DNA of 64,000 bases from Nageia nagi (lineage: Eukaryota > Pinophyta), in assembly GCA_050084985.1 (NCBI GenBank), contig JBITNC010000002.1, positions 18,228,001 to 18,292,000 on the forward strand, read 5' to 3'. The notes under the pieces were generated by a model. That model ran no database searches. It had not been told where the DNA came from and saw nothing but the letters and a program-made list of their open reading frames with translations. Shown here piece by piece: positions 13,198 to 24,741 of the stretch; position 1 is the stretch's first letter, and each line of letters opens with the position of its first letter. Position numbers and translations under genes: made by a program.

Positions 13198-13699
13198 TGA
13201 AGGAATTGAAATATAAATAATACAATCCTAAACTACCAAGATCACATAGAAGCTCATTCTAACATAAAAAACTCAAGCATAAATATTCTCACAAAGTGAC
13301 TCAAGATATAAAGTAGTTTCTCCAACTAAGAGTACATCCACTAACTAGATCTTACTTCATTCATAAAGACAACTCTCTTACAATCCTCTTAACTTCATCT
13401 CCTAAACACTATCCTACAGCATAAATTTGCTCCACTAATTGGTGTGTGATCACAAAGAGGGAGATTTCTATTTATAGGTCAAAATTCCTCTTTGGATCAC
13501 TCTTTTACCTAATGTACAAAAACATGACATGCAACTCCCTTTTACCTAAGGGACATGCTCATGACATGGAGTGTATGATAAGTTACATTATCATATTCAC
13601 TTCAATACTTAAGGTATCAAATGATACACTTAAGTATTAGTAAACTTACATAGAAGATTAAAACAAAACCTTTACAATAATACATTATACTTTCCAATT
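13198..13699 (-). repeat. copia-2 5' LTR
   Basis: This 502-bp partner of 5193-5693 starts TGAAGGAATTG on the plus strand; the terminal CA has become TT. A TATA box CTATAAATAG lies on the minus strand near 13468-13477. The right-hand target copy GTAGA follows at 13700-13704. Confidence 0.85.
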
Positions 13700-13704
13700 G
13701 TAGA

Positions 13705-13937
13705 GATGCTCTTGTAGGAGCTTTGTAGAAGAATTCTTGAGAAGTTATAGGAGAGTTATCTTATGAAAAATTATAGAATGATGGTTCAAAGTGGATATAC
13801 TCCCAAGAGATGGAGGAACCATTATACATGATGTGTTATTTTTTATGTGATTGATTATTACTTTGGTAGAAAGATGAATGTTGGATTTGTTAAAGAAATT
13901 TCAAGGTGATCTTGGTTTATGAAATCCTTCAATTCCA
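13705..13937 (+). repeat. LARD-1 5' LTR, second half
   Basis: It continues the LTR broken at 5192 and matches 22534-22762, including GGAGCTTTGTAGAAGAATTC and the closing CCTTCAATTCCA. Confidence 0.75.
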
Positions 13938-13942
13938 TCAAG

Positions 13943-13955
13943 TGGTATCAGAGCC
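13943..13955 (+). other. LARD-1 primer-binding site
   Basis: TGGTATCAGAGCC is an exact match to the initiator tRNA-Met type PBS of plant retrotransposons, five bases after the LTR end. It fixes the plus orientation and identifies the upstream LTR as the 5' one. Confidence 0.8.
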
Positions 13956-14303
13956 ATTCTTGTGGTAATCTCTTCAAATTTCTACTTGATAAGTTTAAGG
14001 TAACTCTCATCAAATTTAAGGTATATCTAACCTCGAAATTTGTTTCAATTTTTTATTTGAAACTTCGATGATTAGTCTATTTCAATTTCTTATTTTGAAG
14101 TTGAAATTTCATATCTATATTGACATGTTTATCCTAAAGTAATTGGGTAAGATCTAACTTTTTTTATGTTAGTAACATGTTAGTAGTATTTGAAGTTAGA
14201 TCTAACATATTGTATATGGTTATAATCTAAGATCTTGAAAAAAAATTAGTGCTTTTAATTTTTTTTACTAAGTTGCAAGCTTACAAAAACCTAATTTATG
14301 ATT

Positions 14304-14447
14304 TTTGTAATAAAAGCTCTTTTTTAACAAAAAGTTAAAATATTATCTTATTATATTAACAAAGGTTACAAAAAAATTTGTAACCTTTCTTAATATAGCA
14401 AGATGATATTTTAACTTGCTTGCTAAAAAAGAACTTTTATTACAAAA
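14304..14447. repeat. Inverted repeat with arms of about 62 bp, plus a third direct copy
   Basis: The left arm (14304-14370) and right arm (14379-14447) are complementary at roughly 90% of positions around a short AT loop, for example AAAGGTTAC against GTAACCTTT. A third copy in the left-arm orientation follows at about 14495-14575. It lies in the non-coding LARD-1 interior just after the PBS. Confidence 0.75.
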
Positions 14448-14628
14448 CTTGCAACTTACTAAGTTGCAAGCTTACAAAAATCTAATTTATGATTTTTGTA
14501 ATAAAAGTTCATTTTTAGCAAGAAAGTTAAAATATTATCTTGCTATATTAACAAAGATAACAAATTTTTTTGTAACAAGTAAAGTTACAAAAGTTTGCAA
14601 TTTTTTTTTATATATGAAAAATTTGACC

Positions 14629-14631
<3 letters not shown>

Positions 14632-14661
<30 letters not shown>
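14632..14661. repeat. (TA)n microsatellite
   Basis: About 14 uninterrupted TA units, followed by 600 bp of A- and T-run-rich DNA (14660-15250) without visible genes. Confidence 0.9.
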
Positions 14662-14663
<2 letters not shown>

Positions 14664-15284
14664 CTAAAAAAAGAAAAACAAATTCTCTATTTTTAATATT
14701 TAAAAAAAATAGAATTTTCTTATTATTTAAAAAAATAGATTTTTTATTTTTATTATTAAATAATAATAATTTTAAAAAAAAAATTAAATACAGTTTTTTT
14801 TTAAGAAAAAAAAGATTTACTTTCTTAATTTTAGCATCTTTAATATGAGCTCCTTTTATCATTTTTTTTAAAAGATGAATCTTTAATGAGTTAAAAAAAA
14901 AGGAAATGTGGACTTTCTAATTTTTTTAATGAATTGTTTTTTTTTTTAACATCTTTAATATGATCTCTTTTTATTATTTAAAAAAAAATGAGGAATCCTT
15001 AATAAGGTAAAAAAAAAGGAAAGGTGCACTTTCTACTTTTTGTAATGAATTGCTTTTTTTAATTTTAGCATCTCTAATATGAGCTTCTTTTATCATTTTT
15101 TTAAAAGGAATCTTTAATAAGTTAAAAAAAATGTGGACTTTCTAATTTTTTAATAAGTTAAATTTAAGTCCTAAAGTCTTTTAAAGTATGGTGTAATTTT
15201 TTAATGCAATTTTTAAGTAAAGACTTAAATTATTGATAATTATTTATTTTTAAGCATGCATAATTGGAAAGCTTGATTTTTATC

Positions 15285-17950
15285 CTCTAAAAAATTTTGA
15301 GAAGCAAAAACATGAGTATAATGTTGCACAAAAACATAAGAGATGGAAGAGAGCTCCATATGATGGATCCCTTTATCCATGATAGCTTTAAATTGCATGA
15401 CTTTCCTAGGAGGCAAAAACTATTAGAAAAATTATTTGATGACTCTATCTCCAACTTTCAACAAATGCAAATGGGCTTTAATCTGAGCACCCTTGGCTTC
15501 ATACACCTCCACCTTCCTCAACTCTTGGTTGATTTGGGCCACTTGATTATGAAGGTTCTCACTAAATGGATTAGCTTCCAACCTGAGGGAAAGTTGAGAG
15601 AGCTCATTCCTAAGGGCCAAAATGGAGTGTATCCTACTCTCAATAACCTTTTTCCCTAAGGATCTCAACAAATTAGAAGTATAAATGATGGCTCCGTTCC
15701 ACCAGTCAATCCAACCAAGGATCCCTTGGGGTCAAAGAACAAGGTTCCAAAATTTATGGATGTGATTAATCATAGCTTGATGTTGGAGAAAGAAAGTATT
15801 AAGATAGAATTGGGATTGATATTGCTTATGAACTCTACCAACTAAAAAAATTTCAAATATGATTAGGGCTTGGTTCGAAGTAGTTGTTCCTAGAATAGGT
15901 TTAACCAAAGGACTACTCATAGTTCTTTGAGTAAAAGAAAAAAATTTAAAGTCAAAGAGATAAACTTGATCACGCCTTTTCAGAATTCTTGCATGGCTAC
16001 CTTGAGAGTTCAACCATGTATACCAAAGGGACTCGGGAAAGTCAATATTGGTGAAACAAGAGTTAGGGTCAGATAATCTCAACTTATTCTTCATAAAGTA
16101 CAACTCTCTTTCCTCAAAAGCCCATATATTGGGATTCCCTCCAATTTTGTCAAAGCCCTTTTCCATCATATTGAAGTCCCCACACACATTGTTGGATCCA
16201 TAAACATTGATAATACCAAGGATATTTTTTCAAATTAAAGTAAAATCCACATTGCTTGATTAGAAAGGTCATAACCCCAATGAACAACATTATCTTTCCA
16301 TCATGGAGAGAAAATAATGATAGCTCCCCCTCTGTCAGGTTCATGATTAGTGGTCACCATTTAGCTAGAAGGCCATAGTAGATTACATGCACACTACAAT
16401 TGAAAATTAGCTATTTTGACTTCTTACAAATAAACAAAATCAAGCTTAGCATACTGATGCAAACAAAGAAGGAGCTCATTCTACATTAGATACCTATAAA
16501 GAGGCTTTGTTATTCCTCTAACATTCCATGAAAGAAACATCATTCTAACTGGTTGAGGAGCATATCATCTCTGATCGAATTAAAATCATCAAGTCTCATA
16601 ATATGGAAGGAGTTACTCTCAAAACTATTCAATGGAGCTAACAAAAATCCTGCTTAACATTTCTTTCCAACATGCATCAAAGGATCTCCTTGGATAGGGC
16701 TATGCAACCTCCTATCTCGAGTGTGACTCCTACTTAGTATGTCATTTTGCACCTCAAATGATTGAAGAAACTAAGTACTCATGTCTCCCTTATGATATTG
16801 GAGTGCTAAGACCTCAGGATTCTATGAAGAAGTAGCAATAGAAATTGACATTGAAGGTGAGGTCTTAATAGATGTGACTTGAGTGTAGCTAGATATCGGG
16901 TTGCCATTATGTGTATTCATATTCATGGGTTTCCCTCTTCTATTAATAGGAGTCCATTAATCTTGTCCACCTTTCATAGCCTAAGCTAAAGCCAAAATCA
17001 TAGTTGTAGCTAAGGCTATCATAGCAACTTGAGTCTTAAATTTTTCTACCATAAGAGGGTAATCCTTAATTTTATGAGCTATCAACTGGCAATAGTAACA
17101 AGTATTATAGAGGTTGACATACACCACCTACTGTATGATGGTGGTATCATCGACCTAGATGGTAAGAGTCTCCATTTTAGCTAGGTCCACCTTGACACAC
17201 ATGTGCTTATGGGCCAAGCCACAAAAAAATGTATCAACTCTTCACAAATAAACTCTCCTAGTGAACCACCAATCCTATGAAGAAAAGGCTAGAGGGCCAT
17301 AAGAAGACCTGAGAACTCAACCTAAATAGGGATAGCTAAGGAAAATTCATCATGGACATTGAATTTTGTGTCCATGGTTGACAAATGAGAAGGGTGCTAT
17401 TGACATAGCTAGGCCCCTTCACTAAGACCTTCTTGGTAGACTTAGAGTTAGAAAACTAAAATAAAAAGAACCCTTTTGATAGGTTCTAAACATATTCAAT
17501 CTTAATCCCATATGATTGTCAATAACTTTGAATCCAATTATGGAGAACTGAATCCATGGGGATACAACCCAGAAAATACCCAATAATAGTGTGGCTTTCT
17601 AACCATGCATATGTAAACTAAAAATCATGCAAAGGGATGGTAATGTTAGGAGCATTACCTCATGGTATACTTTGTGAATGAACTTCTGATGGTGCTTGAT
17701 TGTTACCAGCACCATTATTATTCCTTGCTCTAGCAACTTCATCACAAATGAAGTTGTGGTTGGAAATGGGGCCATAAAAGAAAAAATCACACACTCCACC
17801 CAAGGTATATTAATTATAGAAAGGATAGACAACATCTCTCATAAATCTCATACACTTTCCAAGGAAAGGTGATGTGAATGGTGATAGAAGGATCTCAATG
17901 CACATTCACTCTTCACTCCTTGGGACATGCAAGTTGTAGATTGATTTTTC
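15285..17950 (-). pseudogene. L1-a: inverted 5' part of an L1-type LINE (ORF1 and endonuclease)
   Basis: Two pieces are read on the minus strand. Near 17940-16900 is a decayed plant L1 ORF1 of the DUF4283/zinc-knuckle type, with the knuckle CYYCQLIAHKIKDYPL near 17050-17100 (last Cys replaced by Tyr). Near 16560-15430 is the ORF2 apurinic endonuclease: CGDFNMMEKGFDKIGG at 16185-16140, RRDQVYLFD and a C-terminal helical linker. The linker ends in KVGDRVIKxFF near 15430 and continues to about 15285, just short of where RT would begin. RT is absent. Stops and frameshifts are numerous. Together with 18000-19749 it looks like one insertion with an inverted 5' end. Confidence 0.75.
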
Positions 17951-17999
17951 CTATCAAACATGATTTTTTTAACTTCAAAATTTTCCTTAGTGGGGTTTG

Positions 18000-19749
18000 A
18001 ATTTCCATTCTCTTATTATTGCTCTTGTGTATGTCAAGATTCCTTACTCTTTTGTAGTTAAAAGTACTTGCAAGGCTTGGTAACAATTAACTCCCTTGTT
18101 GAAGTGGAAGGGGAGTAAGGTGGATCATGGTTTCTCTATCAATTCTATGAATGTTTGGTGGTATCTCATTATCTCTATTCAAGGGATGACCCTAGCTCAA
18201 GTTCAATGGATTCATGCTCTAAATTTTTTCAAATGTGGCATCTCCATAATTTCTGATTTCTTCTCTTAGTAGAATATGGATTGGATTCCTTGGGCTAGGT
18301 TTCGATGCTTATTTAAGCTCAATGCTAGGGATAAATATACTTATGATGTTATTTTGGATGCTACGGTGTTATCCCTTTGGACCAAAGTTGGAAAATTCAA
18401 ACAAAGGGAATGGTGGAAATATTGGGCATGGGTCAAAGACATTCCTTTTAAGAACTATAAACCTGGTCTTGGGTAATAGTGGATTTCTTCGGTTATGCTC
18501 TTGGGTCCTCATCTTAATCATGGGTGGGATTTAATCTTTGCTCCATTATAGTAGAAAGCTAGGTTTTTAGCTATCTAAAATTCCTATATTGAGCCCAAGG
18601 AAGCTTTTTTTCTTGGAGTGTGCTTCATCAAAGTCTCCCTTTGGGTAAATAGATCACATATATTGGGGTTTTGAATCCTGCATGTGCCTTTTTCTAGAAA
18701 GCTAATTCTACTATGCATATTCTCTTGGAGTGTAGGAGGTCCAAAGAGGCTTGGGAGTAGGTATTATCTTTCTTTGATCTATATATTATTGATAATATTT
18801 CTTAGGTTCATGCTTTGCTTAGGGATTTTGTGCACATGAAAATTTTGCTATTAGATGTCTAAAATATTTTAGAATTAGCCTTATGTTTCATGTTTGGAAA
18901 ATGCACAACAAGATTATTTTTCAACAACAAGAAGCTTCATTTTCCTTTTCTCTAGTTGATAAAATTGAGGTTTTATTAGACACCTAGTTTCATATCTGTA
19001 GTCAAGCGGCCAAAGTGGAGATGGAGGTGAGCCATCTTCATGCCCTATTGGAATACTAAGCAAATGAACCTTATTCTCTCAATCAGGTGTCTCTAGATGC
19101 ATAAGCACCTTCGTTGCATCAATCTCGATCACGTTCTCAAAAATAACCTCCTAAACGATCATGCTCACCCTCTATAAGGAAACACCAATCATAGCTCTCT
19201 CTGCCTCTTTACCTTATCCCTAATCTTGGGGCGAGTTCATCATGATGATGTGGTGGAAGTAAGACTTTTATATTCCAATCATCAAGTAGGGTGGAGGGAG
19301 GGCACCACTAATGTTGGGTGGGGGGCTTCTTTGAATGCTTCTCATGGGTGGGATACTTTAGAAACCCTACATCCTTCATCAACCTTTGGATGGGGAGATA
19401 ATAGTAGGTATTCCTTTAATGTAGCCACTTATGTTCATAAAGGTAATGGGTGGGACATTCGCTCAATTCCAATGAACATGTGGGATAAAATGCAGTCTAA
19501 AGATGTTCTCCTCAAGGCACTCCTCATGATGGGTCTTAAATTATGTTGTTGGATTTAGCGTCTAATGATTTTTTTTCATGCTTGGTAACTAATTTGTATA
19601 ATGATTAGGTCTAGTTATGTTTTTGTTCTTCCAATCTGAGGTTAGGGTTGGGATGGTTTCTCCCAAGGTGTGTTTTCTATCCACCCATAATCTCCTTTAT
19701 ATGGATTGCTTTTATTTAATATAATTAGCATTTTCATTCAAAAAAATTT
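18000..19749 (+). pseudogene. L1-a: 3' part of the LINE (ORF2 C-terminus and 3' tail)
   Basis: On the plus strand, a stretch before the zinc-binding domain (18276-18476, WIPWARFRCLFKLNARDKY) is followed at 18590-18780 by the reverse-transcriptase zinc-binding region. It reads FFWSVLHQSLPLGK, then NSTMHILLECRRSKEAWE, with several stops. A 110-codon open frame at 19226-19558 lies in the tail and has no recognised domain. The element ends at about 19749 in TTTTCATTCAAAAAAA, a typical plant L1 terminus. The polymerase core of ORF2 is missing. Confidence 0.75.
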
Positions 19750-22297
19750 ATATGCATTTTTTAATATATGAGAATTTTTTTATTTGTTAAATTCTCGTCT
19801 TAGTAAAAAATTTATTTACTTAAATGCATAATTATTGCAAGTATAATAAACTTTCAAGGCAAAATTGGATTAATTTATCAAGTGAGAAATTTTTAAAAGC
19901 AATAATTTTTTTTATATAATATCCAATACCCTGCAAACCACTTTAATTGCACACTTTTTTTAATGCAATTTTTTTCTTATATTAATTTATGGTGTTTGGT
20001 TATTATAATAACAAAGAAAAAAGGGGAAGTTGCTTTATGTTATAAACATTTATATTTGTTATACTTGGTTATGTATATTATATTGCTATTATGTTGCTAT
20101 TATGCTTAGATGGTTAATTTATGTACATAATTAATCTCTTTGATTGGATGAAAACATATAGTGCTTGGATGTGCATAATGTGAAAATTTAGGTAAAGTTT
20201 TCTTTCAAATTTTGATGTGCACTATCCTTATTGGTTGCATTAATTTATATTACAAAAGTCTTAGTCTGCTTAATGTGCATTGGATTATAAAATTGATGAT
20301 TAATATGGATATTTCTTGTATGCACATTATTTGAAGTAAAAGTTTGTGCAACTTTTTTTCAAACTATCCTCATTTTTTTAATCTTATATTGGATGAATTT
20401 TTTTTAGTTATGCACATATTCTTGTTGTATAAATTGATCCTACATTGTATAAAAATATTTTTGGTTGAGTATAAATTCTTGTTGGAGTAAAATTTGTAAA
20501 CTTTCTCAACATTGAAATTGTTGTGCATTAATCCTCAAAATTTTTATGCACATTGGATAATATACTTGTTGGAGTGCAAAGTTTTAAATTTTTTTCATAA
20601 TATTTATTGAAGATAATTCACTATTAATTGCTTTTGCATAAGAAAAATCTTTACTTTAAAATGAATATTGTACAAGTACCTTTGGAAATTATACATTCCT
20701 TTCTACATTTGTAGAGATTAATAATTACAATAGATTTTTTTTAATGAAATTTACTCTTAAGGAGGAGTATAAAATTTAAGCATACTTTCATGTTTAGAAA
20801 TGTTCATAGATTAATGCCTCTATACTTTCATTTTTTAAAAAAATATTCATATTTATCGATTGATGCCACTATATCCATGGTTGAGAAGTTTATCCATATT
20901 TATGCATTAATGCCACTATACGTCTTTGTTTGAAAATTTTATCCATAGTGATGGATTGATTACCACATTACGTTAGCAAGTTGTAGTAGATGGAGTAGTT
21001 AAAAAGGTTCTCTTTTCTCTATGATTACATTGTTAGAGTGGTTAAAAAGGTTCAACTTTCTCCATGATTGCACATTGTTGGAGTGGTTAAAATGGTTTTT
21101 CCTTTTTCAAAATTACAATTGTTTGATAAAATTTAAATCCATGTTGATGGATTAATGCTACCAAATTTTATTATATGCATCTTGACTAGTAGCATAATCA
21201 AATTGGCATTTTGTAGCTTATTCATCTTGATATGGTAGTCAAGATGATTTTTTGTAGTTTATTCTTCATATATGCTACAATATTGTTGAAAAAGAACTTA
21301 AAATTTCAAATCAACATGTTTGTAAATAGATAAGAACTTATGTATATGGCTTATGCTTTATTTTGTAAATCTTGGCATTGTGTTTGATCAAGTTGACATT
21401 TATGGCTTATATTTTATTTTGTAAATTTTGACTTTGTGTTTGGTTAAGTTAACATTTATGGATTATAAATTTTGATTTAGTCAAGTGGTTATGCCTTTGA
21501 AAATCTTAACTTAATGGTTTAGTTAAGATGACATTTGATCATTTGTGACATGGTTAAGATAACATAGTCACATAAGCATTTATTTGGTAAAATTTTTATC
21601 AAGTGGGATAATTAAATTATAAAATATTATGATGTGATGACACCTTCATATACCCTCAACAAATACAAAATAATGATCTAAAATAAATAAACATAAAAAT
21701 TAAAAATCAAATTTTTTTAATAAAGATTAATAATATTTTTTATATCTTTGGTTGAGAATGCATTTATATCACTTGGTTGATTGTGCATCTGATAGTGTTG
21801 TGCACATATGATATTGTTGATATCATGTTATGATTGATATATTTTATTTAGTATACACATGTGATATATAGTTGATAATGTATATCATATTTGATGTTGT
21901 GCATATGTGATGACTTAGTATTTTGATTAGTTTATAGATGGCATATATCTTATATGAGTGTATATGATATATCTAATTGATCTTATTTATGAGTTGCTTG
22001 TAAGTTGCAAGTTTTTTTTGAAATTTTAGGTTACTTAGGGTATGTAAGCTCATCATATCAATATGTTATTGAATGATTACTCTTATATAAAGAAACCATT
22101 TTTGGGTTAACGATTGTATTTTAAAACCATTTGTTAAAATTGTTAAGCAGTTAAGCTATTGTAGAATCATCTATATTCTACTACTTTCTCAAATATGTAA
22201 AAAGTTCTCAACTCCACTTGTATCTTTATGGAGAACTCTCTCTTGCTCTTTCTCTTTATCTTTTCAACTCTTTATCCAATATTTCAATAAGAGGGAG
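19750..22297 (+). other. LARD-1 interior, 3' part: non-coding with degenerate tandem repeats
   Basis: No open frame with protein features is seen. There are degenerate tandem blocks: units of about 60 bp containing ATTAATGCCACTATA (20800-20965), units of about 55 bp containing GAGTGGTTAAAAAGGTTC (20990-21110), and a 63-bp unit around TTTATTTTGTAAATTTTG (21350-21480). The stretch ends in a purine tract AATAAGAGGGAG (22286-22297) against the 3' LTR. Confidence 0.6.
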
Positions 22298-22762
22298 TGT
22301 TAGAAATTGTAATGTAATATTGTATAATATTTCTTTTTAATATAAATTCACTTAATACTCTAGATACTTTAAGCATTAGAAGAATAAATATAAAAAGAGG
22401 AATAAATATAGAAACACCATTAACCTTACCCTTGGGTAAAAGAAAGGTTAAAGGGTGGGGTTCTTCTTATAGATAAAGAGGTACCCCTCTCATTATGTAA
22501 CTTGATGAAGCATGATAATGCTTGTCTTGTAGAGATGCTTTTATAGGAGCTTTGTAGAAGAATTCTTGAGTATTTGTAAGAGAGTTATCTTGTGAGAAGT
22601 AATAAAATGATGGTTCAAAATGGATGTACATCTAAAAGAAGGAGCCACCATAATACATTGTTATTTTTTATATGATTGATTATTGCTTTGCTAGAAGGAT
22701 GAATGTTAGATTTGTTGGAGAAGCTTCAAGGTGATCTTGGTTTATGGAATCCTTCAATTCCA
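22298..22762 (+). repeat. LARD-1 3' LTR
   Basis: This 465-bp LTR starts TGTTAGAAATTG and ends CAATTCCA. It matches the split 5' LTR but has a duplicated GAATAAATATA segment near 22380-22412. A TATA-like CTTATAGATAAAG lies near 22466. Confidence 0.75.
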
Positions 22763-23755
22763 TTAGATAAGATAAGTAGAAAATTGTATGCTTCATTATT
22801 AGGATATCTTTTGTGTAAATATTATAGATATTATAATGTAGTTGCTTCATTCTTAATAATAGAGATTACAATTATGACTAGACAAATAGCTTATGTTAGA
22901 TAGTAGCAACATTGAATAATATACAACATAATTTTATAGTATTTTTGGTGTTTAGTCTCATAATATATCTAGAAGAGCAAAATGTTGGCAATTGTGAGCC
23001 CCTTTTATCTTCTTCTTCACTGAGCTACTTCATTCTCCTTTGTTCTATGTAATTTTGGCAAATATGATCTTGTTTCTTTTTTAATAATTATAAATGGTAA
23101 TGAATGCAAAATGGATACACTATAAAGGTTCTAGGGGATCCTTGCAAGATCCCATTTTTTTAATAATAAAAAATGTACCATAGTAATAAAAAAAGTCTAA
23201 TTCACACAAGATATTGGCATTAAGTCTATAATAAAACTAAGATAATGATAATTATTTGGAATCGAGTTCCAATTTGCAATAAGATTGATATGAAGAAATA
23301 TGGATTGAAGGGGATTCAAGGGTCATTCTCAATTTTATGAAGAAGAAAAGAGCAAGAAGTTGAAAAGTTAAATCAATATTGCAAAGCATTAGGAATAATT
23401 TTCTATCTTTCTATGCATTTGAACTTGGTTATATTCAAAGATATGACAATTTAGTAATAGATAGAATTGCAAATATGAGAGTATTTAATCCAAACCATTT
23501 TAAAAATTATCTTTATTATGGGTAATTTAGAATGTAAGGTCAAATAATATAGGCCAATCATATAAATTATTTATAATTAATATAACAAGCTAAGAGAACT
23601 TAGTAGAATATATAATTCATCTATCTATTGACAATGCAATAAACATCATTATTTTGATCAACATCATTATTATGGTGAGCACCAATAGTTTAAAATATTT
23701 AAAAACTTCTAGAAAAAACTTAATGATAATTTTGCTAGTGTTAAAAATATCAATC
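22763..23755. other. Gene-free stretch with a possible LINE tail and half of a dispersed repeat
   Basis: No gene is seen. About 22980-23205 ends in a GATCCTTGCAAGATCCC inverted repeat followed by TTTTTTAATAATAAAAAA, which resembles a plant LINE 3' end, but no coding part is attached. 23685-23755 matches 40715-40790; the rest of that repeat resumes at about 34800. Confidence 0.35.
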
Positions 23756-24650
23756 TGTTAACACATAAAAATGATTTTATGCTTTTAAATCAATAAATTA
23801 ATGAAAAATGCTAGCCTAACTATATGTCTTGAATGGATTAAAGTGATAATATCAATGTTTGGCTTGAATATGAATATTACATAGGTTATCTTGAATATTG
23901 CATAGTTTATCTTGAATATTGCATGGGTTATCTTGAATATTGCATGGTTAATCTTGAGTATTGCATGAATTATCTTGTTTATTGATGTGTTTATCTTAAA
24001 TCTTGTGAATTAACCTTATTTATGTGGATGCACGTCGACCTATGGGTGGTATTATCTATTATCTATATAAATAAGGGATCTAATAGTAAGTCCAAAAAAA
24101 CAAGGATACACATGATCCCACGTATGGTCTTGTAAGTGGCTACCCCTTAAGGTATCTCTCGGTACCGCCTACAAGGCTGTGGTTTGTGTGCTTCCTTACG
24201 CAAGCTCTTTTGACATCTGCGATCAATTCTAATATTATACGGCTATTTGAGACATCTATACTGAATTTTTGGACTTAATTGAGAGGCCAAAACCATAGAA
24301 CGAAGGCCATCGATGCTGCATTGTGAACGGAAGAACACCATCAGTGCTCTTATACCACTGAAACAGACCACCCGTGGTCCTCTTTTGGCATCCTTGCAGG
24401 TCACGACGCTGTTGGAAAGGTAGCTCATCATCAGTACATCGCCAATATCTGCATCTTTCATTGTCAGGTACATTCCGTGAAGTAAGTACATAAATTACAA
24501 TCTTGGTTGGTACAATTACACTTCTGAATTGGTTATGTTGTTTATTGTTATCTAGAATAAATCGCTATCCGTAGCTTAAATATAGATAATATTGAGTTTG
24601 TAGATATTTGCCTGTTTATTTATTTGCACGCTCAATTTTATTTGTAAACA
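23756..24650 (+). repeat. Gypsy-PMD 5' LTR
   Basis: The ends are TGTTAACAC and GTAAACA. Inside lie five 21-bp tandem units around TTATCTTGAATATTGCAT (23868-23970), a TATA box TATATAAATA (24064-24073), and a GC-richer block (24300-24450) with two GGACCACC..GGTCC-type quasi-palindromes. Confidence 0.9.
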
Positions 24651-24652
24651 TT

Positions 24653-24669
24653 TGGTGAACCCGACGTGA
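24653..24669 (+). other. Gypsy-PMD primer-binding site
   Basis: TGGTGAACCCGACGTGA starts two bases after the LTR. The position is right for a PBS; I do not assign the tRNA. Confidence 0.6.
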
Positions 24670-24741
24670 ACTGCATATCATTATACTAAAACCCTAAAGG
24701 TTTTAGTTAAGACTAACATCTATTTTTGAAGTGTTTTAAGT

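Larger units (their letters stand above)
5193..13699 (-). mobile_element. copia-2: complete but decayed Ty1/copia element inside the LARD-1 LTR
   Basis: This 8.5-kb element has LTRs at both ends (about 90% identical by eye), a PPT, a broken gag-pol, a 2.9-kb leader, a PBS and a 5-bp target duplication GTAGA. The order on the minus strand is LTR, PBS, leader, gag, protease, integrase, RT, RNase H, PPT, LTR. This is the Ty1/copia order, with integrase before RT. The LTR divergence and the many stops mark it as much older than copia-5. Confidence 0.9.
4965..22762 (+). mobile_element. LARD-1: non-coding LTR retrotransposon split by nested insertions
   Basis: Two related LTRs of about 465 bp lie in the plus orientation: 4965-5192 joined to 13705-13937, and 22298-22762. 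The first is followed by a perfect PBS (TGGTATCAGAGCC) and the second is preceded by a purine tract (AAGAGGGAG). Removing copia-2 (5193-13699 plus one target copy) and the LINE (15285-19749) leaves about 3.9 kb of interior. No gag, protease, integrase or RT motif can be read there. This fits a large retrotransposon derivative that depends on another element's proteins. No target duplication is found: the flanks are GATAA and TTAGA. Confidence 0.65.

Noticed and set aside
15297-15659. 120-codon plus-strand frame
   Set aside because: It is the reverse of the L1 endonuclease linker, which reads as L1 protein on the minus strand.
19226-19558. 110-codon plus-strand frame rich in Trp and Gly
   Set aside because: It lies in the 3' tail of the L1 piece after the zinc-binding region; no domain is recognised and no conserved start context is seen.
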